A stretch of 64,000 nt of DNA from Micromonospora zamorensis (GTDB lineage Bacteria; Actinomycetota; Actinomycetes; Mycobacteriales; Micromonosporaceae): positions 1,178,001 through 1,242,000 of the forward strand of contig NZ_LT607755.1 in NCBI RefSeq assembly GCF_900090275.1, in the 5' to 3' direction. Both the position numbers and the translations under genes were made by a program. Within the stretch, counting starts at the first letter, position 1, and each line of letters starts with the position of its first letter. Below, in pieces: positions 8,197 to 17,201 of this stretch. The notes under the pieces were generated by a model, which saw nothing but the letters and a program-made list of their open reading frames with translations, did no database searches and had not been told where the DNA came from.

Positions 8197-8448
8197 ATGT
8201 GCTTCGGTGTGCTCGTGACTCGCACAAGGCTGGTTAGGTGGGTGACCCCCGAAAGGGCGGAGTCGGTTCTGCTCATCGTCGCCGGGCTCGCTGGCGGGCT
8301 CGTGTGGAAAGCCGGTGCACCCAAGTGGGCGGGCCTGGTCCTGTCACTCGGCGTCGCCCTGTTGGTCCGATGGATGCGGCAACGAGGACACATCGAACGC
8401 GCTCTCGTCCGATGGCTCCACCGTCACGAGGAGCCATCCGGGGTATAG
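8197..8448 (+). CDS. Small membrane protein, hypothetical
   Basis: An 83-residue frame with two hydrophobic helices (about residues 22-36 and 43-58, GLVLSLGVALLVRW) flanked by basic residues, ending in a histidine- and arginine-rich cytoplasmic tail. No recognised domain. Start ATG at 8197 is tentative; a GTG at 8212 would also keep both helices. Confidence 0.45.
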   Translation: MCFGVLVTRTRLVRWVTPERAESVLLIVAGLAGGLVWKAGAPKWAGLVLSLGVALLVRWMRQRGHIERALVRWLHRHEEPSGV

Positions 8449-8584
8449 ATCAACACGGTGCCCGACCTGACAGCTCAGCTGGATCAGGAGCGGCTCGCCC
8501 GCTCTATCTGGTTCGGGCGGACCCGGACGCAACTCTTCTGTCGGCCGAATCGTTGGTGCGACAAGGGGAGGACGGGGGCGGACG

Positions 8585-9820
8585 ATGGCGGCGGAACGCG
8601 GCGCCGCACTGCTGCGCCCTCCGACGAGTTCGGGCCGCGCGACCTTCCTCGAACTCTTCTTCGATCTGGCCTTCGTAGTGGCCCTCACCCGGGTCTCGCA
8701 ACGATTCGCCGGCCTGAGCGATGACACCGGTTGGGCCCTCGTCGAGGGGTTCGGTCGTACGCTGCTGCTCTTCTTGGCCCTCTGGCTGATCTGGTCGCAC
8801 ACAGCCTGGATCACCAGTCGCTACGAACCAGAGCAACCGATCATCCAGGCCGTCGTGGTCGGCACCATGTTCGCCGGCCTGGTCATGGCGGTGGCGTTGC
8901 CCCGGGCCATGGAGGAACGGGCGCTGCCGTTCGCGGTCGCGTACCTGATGGTGATGGTGGTGCGGCCGCTGGTGATCGCGGCCGCGCTGCGTGGCCATCC
9001 GCGACGACTGGTGCCGTTTCGGCTTGCCGTGTGGGCTTCGGCGAGTGCGCCACTGTGGCTGGCCGGCGCATTGGGGCCGGATCGACTTCGCCTGCCGCTG
9101 TGGGCTGCCGCCCTTACTGTCGACTACGTCGCCTGGGCCCTGGGTTGGCCGTTGCCGTGGCTCGGGGCCTCAGAGGTGGGCCGCTGGCGGATCGCCGGCA
9201 CGCATCTCGCCGACCGTTACCAGCAGATGTTTCTCATCGCACTCGGTGAGTCGATTCTGGTCATCGGCGTGGTCTTCAGCGGGACGGACTACTCCGCGGT
9301 GCGGGCGGCCGCCTTCGCGGTCGCGTTCGCCATCAGCGCGCTGATCTGGCGGATCTACTTCCACCGCGCCGGCCTGCTGTTGGCCGAGGCGTTGGAACGG
9401 TCGGCCATGCCCGGCCGGCTGGGCGCGTCGTCGGAACGGACGCATTTGCTGATCGTGTTCAGCGTGCTCGTCACCTCGGTCGGCTACGAGCTGGTGATCC
9501 ACAATCCGTTCGGGTCGCCGCGTCCCGGTTGGCTTCTGTTCGTGGTGGGCGGTCCGATGCTCTTCCTTGTCGCCCGTATGCGGCTGGAATACGAGATCTT
9601 TGGCCGGGTTTCGCCTTCCCGGGTGACCGGAGTGCTGGCCCTGCTGCTGTTCACGCCGGCATTGGCCCGCTGGGCACCGATGGTCGGGTTGAGCGTGGTG
9701 GCCGCAGTGCTGGTCCTGGTGGCGCTACTCGACAGCCTGCGGAGCCGGGGACGACCGCTGGAGGGTTCCGCCTCGCCGATCGGGCGAGAGGCATCCGGCG
9801 AGCGTGACTCCGAGGCATGA
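8585..9820 (+). CDS. Low temperature requirement protein A (LtrA) family
   Basis: A 411-residue polytopic membrane protein of the LtrA family. The diagnostic N-terminal block FLELFFDLAFVVALTRVSQR is followed by about ten hydrophobic segments. HLADRYQQMFLIALGESILV in the middle is the second conserved LtrA block. The family name comes from a Listeria cold-growth phenotype; the biochemical role is not established. The ATG at 8585 has a GGGGAGG purine run upstream. Its 3' end converges on a TetR gene. Confidence 0.93.
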   Translation: MAAERGAALLRPPTSSGRATFLELFFDLAFVVALTRVSQRFAGLSDDTGWALVEGFGRTLLLFLALWLIWSHTAWITSRYEPEQPIIQAVVVGTMFAGLVMAVALPRAMEERALPFAVAYLMVMVVRPLVIAAALRGHPRRLVPFRLAVWASASAPLWLAGALGPDRLRLPLWAAALTVDYVAWALGWPLPWLGASEVGRWRIAGTHLADRYQQMFLIALGESILVIGVVFSGTDYSAVRAAAFAVAFAISALIWRIYFHRAGLLLAEALERSAMPGRLGASSERTHLLIVFSVLVTSVGYELVIHNPFGSPRPGWLLFVVGGPMLFLVARMRLEYEIFGRVSPSRVTGVLALLLFTPALARWAPMVGLSVVAAVLVLVALLDSLRSRGRPLEGSASPIGREASGERDSEA

Positions 9821-9850
9821 CCGCGCGACTTTGCGCACCAATCAGGCGTA

Positions 9851-10459
9851 CTAAGGCGCCGACTCGGCCGACTGACGCTCGGTATTGATCCGGAGCAGTC
9901 CTTCGACCCCGCTGAGGAAGGTCTCGGACACCAACGCGGGGTCGAAAAGGCACCCGGCCGCCATGGCGCCGTCGCGGAGCATGACGAAGTGGCGTGCGGC
10001 GGCATCCGCCGTTTCCTCGTGGACCTGCGCCATCTGCGTGGTGAGCGTGTCCAGGAACCATTGCCGGTGGGCGATGATCTCCTCATGCACGGGATGGTCG
10101 GTGTCGGGATACTCGGCCGCTGCGTTCAGGAAGGCGCATCCGCGGAACCCGGGGGACTGGATGTTTCCAGCGATGGAGCCAGCAACGGCCAGGAGGCGGT
10201 CGACAGGCGCGGAGTCGGCGGCGATGGCCGCCTCGACCGTGCCGCGCTCCAGGCGGTGGATCTCCCGCAGGTACGCCAGAATGAGGTCGTCCTTGCTGGG
10301 GAAGTGCCGGTAGAAGGTGGCCCGGGTCACTTTCGCCTCAGCAATGATCCGGTCAACGCCCACGGCGTGGATGCCCTCGGCGTAGAAGATCCTGGTTGCC
10401 GTGGTGAGGAGCCGGAGCCGCGCCTCAGAAGGCCGCGTGCCAGGTTCGGTGCGGAGCAT
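9851..10459 (-). CDS. TetR/AcrR family transcriptional regulator
   Basis: A 202-residue repressor. The N-terminal helix-turn-helix has ATRIFYAEGIHAVGVDRIIA then AKVTRATFYRHFPSKDDLIL, followed by an all-helical ligand-binding domain. It is divergent from the membrane protein / disulfide oxidoreductase pair and likely controls it. The ATG at 10459 has TAAGAT ending 6 bases upstream (10471-10466), so the transcript is probably leaderless. An AGAACGTTCGGTCT site lies just upstream of that -10 box, consistent with autoregulation. Confidence 0.92.
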   Translation of the reverse strand: MLRTEPGTRPSEARLRLLTTATRIFYAEGIHAVGVDRIIAEAKVTRATFYRHFPSKDDLILAYLREIHRLERGTVEAAIAADSAPVDRLLAVAGSIAGNIQSPGFRGCAFLNAAAEYPDTDHPVHEEIIAHRQWFLDTLTTQMAQVHEETADAAARHFVMLRDGAMAAGCLFDPALVSETFLSGVEGLLRINTERQSAESAP

Positions 10460-10476
10460 CCCACCATCTTAGCGAT

Positions 10477-10612
10477 AGAACGTTCGGTCTGACGCTGCGC
10501 GCGGCCGAAGGCTTGTGGTGGTGGCTCCTCGGCGGATTGGTGGGTAGAACGGTCTGTCTTGACAGACGGGCGGGGGCTCGTCATGCTTGAGGCACGACAG
10601 AACGTTCGTTCT
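10477..10612. promoter_or_regulatory. Three TetR-type operator copies with promoter
   Basis: A 14-base motif occurs three times in the same orientation: AGAACGTTCGGTCT (10477-10490), AGAACGGTCTGTCT (10546-10559) and AGAACGTTCGTTCT (10599-10612). Between copies two and three is a plus-strand promoter, TTGACA at 10559-10564 with N17 and CATGCT at 10582-10587. Copy one lies between the TetR gene's -10 (10471-10466) and its -35 region. The motif is a weak inverted repeat (AGAAC and its relaxed complement GTTCT or GGTCT). Confidence 0.65.
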
Positions 10613-10639
10613 CGTCAAGCCTTCGCCGAAAGGGTCACC

Positions 10640-11200
10640 GTGACCGCCATTGCTGCCTCCCCCGGTATCTCCCAGCCCGCCTCCGCCCTGCGGCGGCTGT
10701 ACTTCACCCGCTTCGCGTTCGCCATCGTGTGGGCACTCGTGACGATCGCCACCGCCAAGGAGATCGGCCCGCTCACGGTGGCACTCTTCGTGCTCTACCC
10801 GCTGTTCGACGTGGGCGCCGCCATCTACGACCTTCGTTCGACGCGGCTCGCCGGCTCACCGGCCCTGCTGTACGTGAACATCGCGGTCAGCCTGATCGCC
10901 GCCGTCGGCGTGGGCGTCGCCAGCGTGTCCGGCATCCCCGCCGTTCTGCGGGTGTGGGGCGTCTGGGCGATCGTGGCCGGACTGGTCCAGTTGATTGTGG
11001 GTGTCACTCGTCGGAAGATGGGTGGCCAGTGGCCGATGATCATCAGTGGCGGTATCTCGGTTCTGGCTGGTGGGTCCTTCATCGCCGGTGCGTCCGCGGC
11101 TGACCCGTCGCTGACCAACGCGGCTGGCTACGCCATCCCCGGCGCCATTTTCTTCCTCATCGCGGCCTTCCGTCTCGGCCGTGCCGACAGGGGCAACTGA
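10640..11200 (+). CDS. DUF308-type membrane protein
   Basis: A 186-residue protein with about six hydrophobic segments, matching the HdeD/DUF308 layout. Examples are FAIVWALVTIATAKEIGPLT, LLYVNIAVSLIAAVGVGVAS and AIFFLIAAFRLGR. GTG at 10640 is chosen because GAAAGGG lies 6 bases upstream; longer frames would cross the operator and promoter. It is followed by a disulfide oxidoreductase after one spacer base, so the two are probably co-transcribed under TetR control. Role unknown. Confidence 0.7.
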   Translation: MTAIAASPGISQPASALRRLYFTRFAFAIVWALVTIATAKEIGPLTVALFVLYPLFDVGAAIYDLRSTRLAGSPALLYVNIAVSLIAAVGVGVASVSGIPAVLRVWGVWAIVAGLVQLIVGVTRRKMGGQWPMIISGGISVLAGGSFIAGASAADPSLTNAAGYAIPGAIFFLIAAFRLGRADRGN

Positions 11201-11201
11201 C

Positions 11202-12623
11202 ATGACCGCCTTCGAGTACGACGTCGTCGTGATCGGTGCCGGTCCGGTTGGGGAGAACGTCGCTGACCGGGTCGTGCAGGGCGGCCTGACCGCCGCCATC
11301 GTCGAGCGGGAGTTGGTCGGCGGGGAGTGCTCGTACTGGGCCTGCATGCCGACCAAGGCGTTGCTGCGTAGCGCGTCCGCGTTGCGGGCGGCTCGCCAAC
11401 TGCCGGGTGCGCGGGAAGCGGTGACGGGACTCCTGGACGCCGCAGCGGTGCTCGGACGCCGGGACTCCTTCGCGTCGCAGTGGAAGGACGACGGGCAGGT
11501 GTCCTGGCTTGAGTCGGCGGGGATCGCGCTGCACCGCGGGCAGGGGCGAATCCGTTCGGCCCGGGTCGTCCAGGTGACTGGGGTCGACGGCGTGACGGTC
11601 ACGCTGACCGCGCGGCACGCGGTGGTCGTCGCGACCGGGAGTAGCGCTCTGCTGCCGGATATTCCAGGCCTGCGGGAGGCGGCGCCGTGGTCCAGTCGCG
11701 AGGCCGCCTCGGCCGCCTCGGTGCCCCGCCGGCTCGCGATCATCGGTGGTGGCGTGGTGGCGGCCGAGATGGCGACCGCGTTCGGCGCTCTGGGATCTTC
11801 GGTGACGGTGCTGGCCCGTGACGGTGTGCTGCCGTCGGCAGAGCCGTTCGCGGGGGAGTTGGTCACGGAGTCGTTGCGCGAGGCCGGTGTGTCGGTACGC
11901 CTCGGTGCGAATGCCGTCTCCGTCAGCCGCGGCGACAGCGGAACCGTCCACGTCGATACGGCCGACGGTGAGCAGGTTGAAGCCGACGAGGTACTGGTGG
12001 CAGTCGGTCGTATCCCGAACACCCAGGACATCGGACTGGAGAACGTTGGGCTGGCGCCGGGTGTCTGGCTGGCGGTCGACGACACGCTGCGCGTCGTCGG
12101 CGGCGGGGGATGGTTGTACGCCGCCGGTGATGTGAACCGGCGAGTGCTGCTGACCCATCAGGGCAAGTATCAGGCGCGCGCGGCGGGCGACGTGATCGTG
12201 GCCCGGGCGAGGGGTGAGAAGGTCGAGGACGGTCAGTGGGGCCGCCATGCGGTGACGGCTGATGAGCGTGCGGTGCCGCAGGTGATCTTCACCGACCCGG
12301 AGGTCGCGTCGGTCGGGCTGACCGCAGCTGCGGCTGCGGCGGCCGGGCTGCGGATCCGGGTCGTTGATTACGACCTGGGCTCTGTCGCCGGATCGTCCCT
12401 GCACGCTGATGGCTACAAGGGGCACGCCCGAATGGTCGTCGACGAGGATCGAAAGGTGATCATCGGCTTCACCCTCGCCGGCCCGGACGTCGCGGAACTG
12501 ATCCATGCCGCGACCATCGCCGTCGTCGGCGAGGTTCCGCTGGACCGGCTGTGGCACGCGGTTCCGGCATACCCGACCGTCAGCGAGGTCTGGCTACGGC
12601 TGCTGGAGACATACGGCCGGTGA
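11202..12623 (+). CDS. FAD-dependent pyridine nucleotide-disulfide oxidoreductase
   Basis: A 473-residue flavoprotein of the dihydrolipoamide dehydrogenase / mercuric reductase group. It has the N-terminal FAD loop VVVIGAGPVGENVADRVVQGG and the redox-active CSYWAC pair (Cys43/Cys48, spacing C-x4-C). The NAD(P) loop is IIGGGVVAAEMATAFGALG, followed by an LYAAGDVN FAD block. The C-terminal dimerisation domain contains HAATIAVVGEVPLDRL, but its usual His-x4-Glu catalytic pair is less clear (HAVPAYPTVSE). AGGGGC precedes the ATG at 11202. Substrate unknown; it may protect against a redox stress sensed by the TetR protein. Confidence 0.88.
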   Translation: MTAFEYDVVVIGAGPVGENVADRVVQGGLTAAIVERELVGGECSYWACMPTKALLRSASALRAARQLPGAREAVTGLLDAAAVLGRRDSFASQWKDDGQVSWLESAGIALHRGQGRIRSARVVQVTGVDGVTVTLTARHAVVVATGSSALLPDIPGLREAAPWSSREAASAASVPRRLAIIGGGVVAAEMATAFGALGSSVTVLARDGVLPSAEPFAGELVTESLREAGVSVRLGANAVSVSRGDSGTVHVDTADGEQVEADEVLVAVGRIPNTQDIGLENVGLAPGVWLAVDDTLRVVGGGGWLYAAGDVNRRVLLTHQGKYQARAAGDVIVARARGEKVEDGQWGRHAVTADERAVPQVIFTDPEVASVGLTAAAAAAAGLRIRVVDYDLGSVAGSSLHADGYKGHARMVVDEDRKVIIGFTLAGPDVAELIHAATIAVVGEVPLDRLWHAVPAYPTVSEVWLRLLETYGR

Positions 12624-12785
12624 CGGTGCAACCAAGCGCTCGCCCCGCGTCGTCGAGTTGTACAGCTGGCATTCCAGATCTCGCTGACAGAGGTCTGAGT
12701 CGCCTTGAATACTGAGTGCTGCACCGTTCCCACAGCCGAAACTGCGGGCCGGTACGACGTCCGCCAGCTCGGAAGGAATGCCGCG

Positions 12786-13535
12786 ATGAACGCTGCATCT
12801 GACATGTCCGCCCAGGACGCTGGGATGCCCACCATCGTGCTTGTTCACGGCGCATTCGCCGACTCGTCGAGTTGGAACGGGGTGATCGCTCACCTCAAGG
12901 GTCGGGGCTATCCGGTCATCGCCGTCGCGAACCCGCTCCGCGGTGTGCACAAGGACGCGGCGTACGTTCGATCTGTCGTAGACACCGTGTCCGGCCCGGT
13001 CGTGATGGCCGCTCATTCATACGGCGGATCAGTGATGACCGAGGCTGCCGATGGGGCCTCCAACGTCAAGGCTCTGGTGTACGTCGCCAGCGTGAGCCCG
13101 GACGTCGGCGAGAGCGTGGCCGACCTGGTCACGAAGTTCCCGGGAAGCGCGCTCCTCACTTCCGTCAAGATGGTGCCGTACCCCCTCGACGAGGGCGGCA
13201 CGTCCATGGAGCAGTACATCTATCAGGAGAAATTCCCTGCGGTTTTCGCCGCCGACGTCGACCCCGACACCGCTGAGCTGATGGCGGTGACGCAGCGGCC
13301 GCCCACCGAGGCCGCCCAGACGGAGAGCGTGACCAGGGCCGCCTGGAAGACGATCCCGTCCTGGACCCTGATCACCACCCAGGACATGGGGATTCCGCCG
13401 GACCTCCAGCGCTTCCTGGCCAAGCGGGCCGGCTCCACGACGGTTGAGATTGAGGCGTCCCACGCCGTGGCGGTCTCTCAACCCGGCCCGGTCGCAGACC
13501 TCATCGACACCGCCGCCCGCGCCACCACGCGCTAG
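12786..13535 (+). CDS. Alpha/beta hydrolase (EstC-like)
   Basis: A 249-residue alpha/beta hydrolase. The oxyanion-region motif IVLVHGAFADSSSWNGVI is followed by the nucleophile elbow AHSYGG (Ser78), and the catalytic His lies in IEASHAVAVSQP near the C-terminus. Start ATG at 12786 has a GGAAGG site 9 bases upstream. The family includes esterases and haloperoxidase-like enzymes acting on small esters. No secretion signal. It ends 67 bases before a VOC gene. Confidence 0.88.
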   Translation: MNAASDMSAQDAGMPTIVLVHGAFADSSSWNGVIAHLKGRGYPVIAVANPLRGVHKDAAYVRSVVDTVSGPVVMAAHSYGGSVMTEAADGASNVKALVYVASVSPDVGESVADLVTKFPGSALLTSVKMVPYPLDEGGTSMEQYIYQEKFPAVFAADVDPDTAELMAVTQRPPTEAAQTESVTRAAWKTIPSWTLITTQDMGIPPDLQRFLAKRAGSTTVEIEASHAVAVSQPGPVADLIDTAARATTR

Positions 13536-13602
13536 GTGTTCGTTCCGACTGGTCGGACTGCGCTGGCCGTGTCTGCTGGGAGCAACAGGGTACGTTGGCG
13601 CG

Positions 13603-13986
13603 GTGGGCACTCTTTGGACCCTGGGCTGTGATGCCGACGATCCCCAGCGGATCGCTGCTTTCTGGGCGTTGGCCCTCGGCTATGTCAATGAACCCGGCTT
13701 TGACGAGCCCGACAACGCGTCCATCGTCGACCCGGACGGCCGGGGCCCCGCCATTGCGTTTCTCAAGGTGCCCGAGGGCAAGTCTGCCAAGAATCGCATG
13801 CACATCGACATCCGAGTCGTCGGTCCGGGCGCCGGTGACATGGCCGAGCGCACCCTGCTGATCCGGCAGAAAGTGCCCGATCTGGTCGCCGCCGGCGCGA
13901 CGGTGGTCCGCGAGGAGTGGTACGGCGATGTCCTCGGGCACGTCGTCATGCTCGACCCCGAGGGCAACGAGTTCTGCGTCGCTTGA
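13603..13986 (+). CDS. VOC family (glyoxalase-like) protein
   Basis: A 127-residue single VOC module: GTLWTLGCDADDPQRIAAFW at the start, a central KNRMHIDIRV metal-ligand strand (His) and HVVMLDPEGNEFCVA at the end (Glu). Short glyoxalase-like domains of this type often act in antibiotic tolerance or small-molecule turnover; no specific substrate can be assigned. The likely start GTG at 13603 lies 7 bases after a TACGTT -10 box, so the transcript is probably leaderless. Confidence 0.8.
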   Translation: MGTLWTLGCDADDPQRIAAFWALALGYVNEPGFDEPDNASIVDPDGRGPAIAFLKVPEGKSAKNRMHIDIRVVGPGAGDMAERTLLIRQKVPDLVAAGATVVREEWYGDVLGHVVMLDPEGNEFCVA

Positions 13987-14367
13987 GGCCATGATCAGGG
14001 CCCATTCCGCAACCGGGTCTGTCTCGTCGGTCTGCAGCAGCCGGAATACCTCCTCCGGGCGGCGGCCGGGAAACGGGCAGGGCTTGATGTCGCCTCGGCG
14101 CACCCGTCCCGCGCTCGACCGCATGCCATGGGAGAGGGACGGGACGAAAGCCAGGTTGTCATCGGTGGTCAGTCGCTTGCCAGCCACCCACAGCCATCGG
14201 TCCTGCCGTGCCAGCCTGGTCCCCACCACCATCATTTGATTGACACGCGTAGATGTCGAGGGTCAGACTCTTCATGCGAGAGAGCGCTCTCCGTGTTCGT
14301 TCCGGTACCTCCTCCGCCACCGCCGGTCCGCGGTCGACATGCGGCCGGGAGCTGGAAGGAATGCGCA
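13987..14367. other. Intergenic stretch with an unassigned minus-strand frame
   Basis: No confident gene. On the minus strand from 14235 there is an open frame whose central part (FPGRRPEEVFRLLQTDETD, about 14070-14015) has protein-like composition. It runs into the VOC gene without its own stop, so it is at best a remnant. An A/T-richer patch near 14230-14245 (TTTGATTGACACG) may hold the promoter of the protease gene. Confidence 0.35.
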
Positions 14368-15915
14368 ATGAACCGTCTACCAAGGACGCTCGGCATCGCC
14401 GCCGCGGTGCTTGCCACGCTCAGTCTCCCGCCGACCGTCAGCTTCGCCGACTCAGGTTCTGCTCCGGCCGCGCCGACCGCTTCGCCCGCCCTCGACATGG
14501 ATCCCGCGATGGCCGCCGCCATGCGACGGGATCTGCACCTCACCGACGTCCAGATCGCCAATCGGGTGCGGGTCGAGGCCACCGCGCCGGCCGTCGAGCG
14601 GCGGCTGCGCGAGCGGCTCGGCCCGTCGTTCGCCGGCGCCTGGATCCCGGAGGGCGGTGACCGTCTGACCGTCGCGGTCACCGACACCTCCGCCATCACC
14701 GTGGTACGCGCGCAGGGCGCGGACGCGACAGTGGTCTCCCGCAGCGAGAAGCAGCTCAACGCCACACTGGCGGTGCTCGACCGGCATGGGGCCAGCGCCG
14801 GCGCAAGCGTCCACGGCTGGTACGTCGACGTTCTCACCAACCGCGTCGTCGTGCGGGTGCAGCCCGGCGGTGAGTTGGCCGCCAGGTCGTTCGCCCGGTC
14901 CAGCGGCGTCGCCGGCGACGCCATCGCCGTCGTCGAGGCCCCCGAAGCGCCCCGGCCGCTGTACGACATCCGCGGTGGCGACCAGTACGTCATCAACGGC
15001 AACACACTCTGCTCGGTCGGCTTCGCGGTCGTCGGCGGTTTCGTCAGCGCCGGGCACTGTGGCGGCGTCGGCAGCGCCACCCTCGGCTACAACAACGCCG
15101 CACAGGGCAGCTTCGCCGGTTCGTCATTCCCCGGTAACGACTACGCGTGGATCCGGACCAACAGTTCCTGGACGCCCCAGCCGTGGGTCAACAACTACTC
15201 CGGCGGCAACGTGACCGTAGCCGGTTCGCAGGACGCCGCGATCGGCAGTTCGGTGTGCCGCTCAGGGCGTACGACCGGTTGGCGTTGCGGCACGATTCTG
15301 GGCCGCAACGAGACGATCAACTATGCCCAGGGCGCCGTCTCCGGCCTGACCCGCAGCAACGCCTGCGCCGAGCCCGGGGACTCCGGCGGCTCATGGATCT
15401 CGGGAAACCAGGCGCAGGGTGTGACCTCGGGTGGGTCCGGCAACTGCAGTTCCGGAGCAACAATATGGTTCCAGCCGGTCAACGAGATCCTCAGCACGTA
15501 CGGGCTCAGTCTGGTCACCACCGGCGGTGGCGGGAGCACCCGCCTGATCAGTAACTGGAACAACAAGTGCATCGACGTGCCGTCGGCCAACTTCTCCGAC
15601 GGCGTACCGCTGCAGACCTGGGGATGCAATGGCACCGCCGCCCAGGCGTGGACCTTCAGCGGCGGGGCGCTGCGGTCTGCGAACAACAAGTGCATGGACG
15701 TCGCCGGCGGCTCTACGGCCAACGGTGCGGTCGTTCAGCTCTGGTCCTGTAACGGCACCGGCGCCCAGCAGTTCGTTCTGTCGGCGGCCGGCGATCTGGT
15801 GAACCCTCAGGCCAACAAGTGCGTCGACATCGACGGCTGGAACGGTAGCGACGGCGCACGGCTGATCATCTGGGACTGCGCCGGCACCGCCAACCAGAAG
15901 TGGCGCCAAGGCTGA
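14368..15915 (+). CDS. Secreted S1E serine protease (alpha-lytic / streptogrisin type) with CBM13
   Basis: A 515-residue pre-pro-enzyme. A signal peptide (about residues 1-27) is followed by a propeptide of about 170 residues with the alpha-lytic pro-domain layout. The protease domain begins near YDIRGGDQYVI, with catalytic His230 (SAGHC), Asp258 (NDYAWI) and Ser339 (GDSGGS). A glycine linker leads to a C-terminal ricin-type beta-trefoil (about 392-515) with three QxW-like repeats. GGAAGGA precedes the ATG by 7 bases. It is the first of seven CBM13-bearing secreted proteins here; the trefoil probably anchors the protease to polysaccharide. Confidence 0.92.
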   Translation: MNRLPRTLGIAAAVLATLSLPPTVSFADSGSAPAAPTASPALDMDPAMAAAMRRDLHLTDVQIANRVRVEATAPAVERRLRERLGPSFAGAWIPEGGDRLTVAVTDTSAITVVRAQGADATVVSRSEKQLNATLAVLDRHGASAGASVHGWYVDVLTNRVVVRVQPGGELAARSFARSSGVAGDAIAVVEAPEAPRPLYDIRGGDQYVINGNTLCSVGFAVVGGFVSAGHCGGVGSATLGYNNAAQGSFAGSSFPGNDYAWIRTNSSWTPQPWVNNYSGGNVTVAGSQDAAIGSSVCRSGRTTGWRCGTILGRNETINYAQGAVSGLTRSNACAEPGDSGGSWISGNQAQGVTSGGSGNCSSGATIWFQPVNEILSTYGLSLVTTGGGGSTRLISNWNNKCIDVPSANFSDGVPLQTWGCNGTAAQAWTFSGGALRSANNKCMDVAGGSTANGAVVQLWSCNGTGAQQFVLSAAGDLVNPQANKCVDIDGWNGSDGARLIIWDCAGTANQKWRQG

Positions 15916-15935
15916 CCGGTGCGCTGCAACCGCGG

Positions 15936-15958
15936 GGCCAACCGTCAAACGGTTGGCC
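15936..15958 (+). terminator. Hairpin terminator after the protease gene
   Basis: A perfect 10-bp stem, GGCCAACCGT / ACGGTTGGCC, closes a CAA loop 21 bases after the protease stop. There is no long T run, as is common in high-GC actinobacteria. Confidence 0.75.
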
Positions 15959-16190
15959 TCGTTGCCACCTGGTCGCGCGGCACCACGGTCTGGCTGGTTT
16001 GTGACGGAGGTGGGGAGGGCTGAACGCCCTTCACAGTCACCGATGACGAGTGACCCGGGAATCTGGCATGCAGGTCAGCGATGGTCGCCGATGTTCGCTG
16101 CCTACGATCGGACCGGGTGGCACCCTGGGCACGTGGACAGGGCAGGGAGCCGGGGGAGGCTGACATCGGGACTACGGTGAACGGCCTCTG

Positions 16191-17201
16191 ATGCGCACCG
16201 CGTTGATCGTAGGAGCCACGCTGGCGACGGCGGTGGTCGTAGACCTGATCTCTGGCATGCTCATCCGCCGCGTAGCCCGTGGCCGCTACCAGTGGCTGCT
16301 GGAGCCGCTGCGGCAAGCCTGCCGCCGCCCGGCGGCAGCGGTCCTGCTGGTCGGGGCGCTGTATTACGCGCTGCCGGTGGGGCCGGCAGGGTGGCAGCGG
16401 GACCTGCGGCACGCCGTCCAGGTGGTCCTGATCATCCTCAGCGCATGGCTGGTGAACAGGGCGTTGCACGTCGCTGAAGCGGTCGCATTCAGCCGACTTC
16501 CGGGCGACGCGGTCACCAGCCGGCGGGTCCGGCGGGCCCGGACGCAGATTCGCCCGGTACGGCGGCTCACCGTCGCCGTGGTCACGATCGTCGCGGTCGG
16601 CCTGATCCTGATCACCTTCCGGCCGGTACGCCTCTTCGGCATCTCCGTGCTGACGTCGGCAGGAGTGGTCGGCGCTTTGATCGGCCTCTCTGCCCGAACC
16701 GCGCTCGGCAACGCGTTCGCCGGCGTCCAGGTCGCCTTCGCCGACGGTCTGCATGTCGGCGACGTGCTGGTGGTGGACGGCGAATGGGGCCGAGTCGAAG
16801 AGGTGAAGCTGACCAACGTGGTGATCCGACTCTGGGACGAGCGGATGCTCATCCTGCCGACCACGTACTTCACCGAGCGGCCGTTTCAGAACTGGACCCG
16901 GAACGAGTCCAGGGTCGTCGGCAAAATCCAGATCCATGTCGACCACACCGCCGACCTCAACGACCTGCGCCGGGAGGCGCGCCGGCTGGTCGAATCCTCA
17001 CCGTTGTGGGATCGCGGCCAGTGGGTGCTCCAGATGGTCGACTCCACCCCTCAGACGGCGGTCATCCAGGTGCAGGCCTCAGCTGCCGACGGCGCCAGCG
17101 CCTGGGACCTGCGCTGCGACCTGCGCGAGGGACTCGTCGCGTACCTGCGCGACCATCATCCCCAGTGGCTGCCCCGCACGCGCAGTCAGTACCAACCCTG
17201 A
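16191..17201 (+). CDS. MscS family mechanosensitive ion channel
   Basis: A 336-residue membrane protein with four or five hydrophobic segments. It has an MscS core: a glycine/alanine-rich pore helix (SVLTSAGVVGALIGLSARTA), then the beta domain VQVAFADGLHVGDVLVVDGE and a C-terminal alpha/beta region. It releases solutes on osmotic down-shock. The start ATG at 16191 lacks a clear ribosome site. It stands alone between the protease terminator and a gene-poor stretch. Confidence 0.88.
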   Translation: MRTALIVGATLATAVVVDLISGMLIRRVARGRYQWLLEPLRQACRRPAAAVLLVGALYYALPVGPAGWQRDLRHAVQVVLIILSAWLVNRALHVAEAVAFSRLPGDAVTSRRVRRARTQIRPVRRLTVAVVTIVAVGLILITFRPVRLFGISVLTSAGVVGALIGLSARTALGNAFAGVQVAFADGLHVGDVLVVDGEWGRVEEVKLTNVVIRLWDERMLILPTTYFTERPFQNWTRNESRVVGKIQIHVDHTADLNDLRREARRLVESSPLWDRGQWVLQMVDSTPQTAVIQVQASAADGASAWDLRCDLREGLVAYLRDHHPQWLPRTRSQYQP

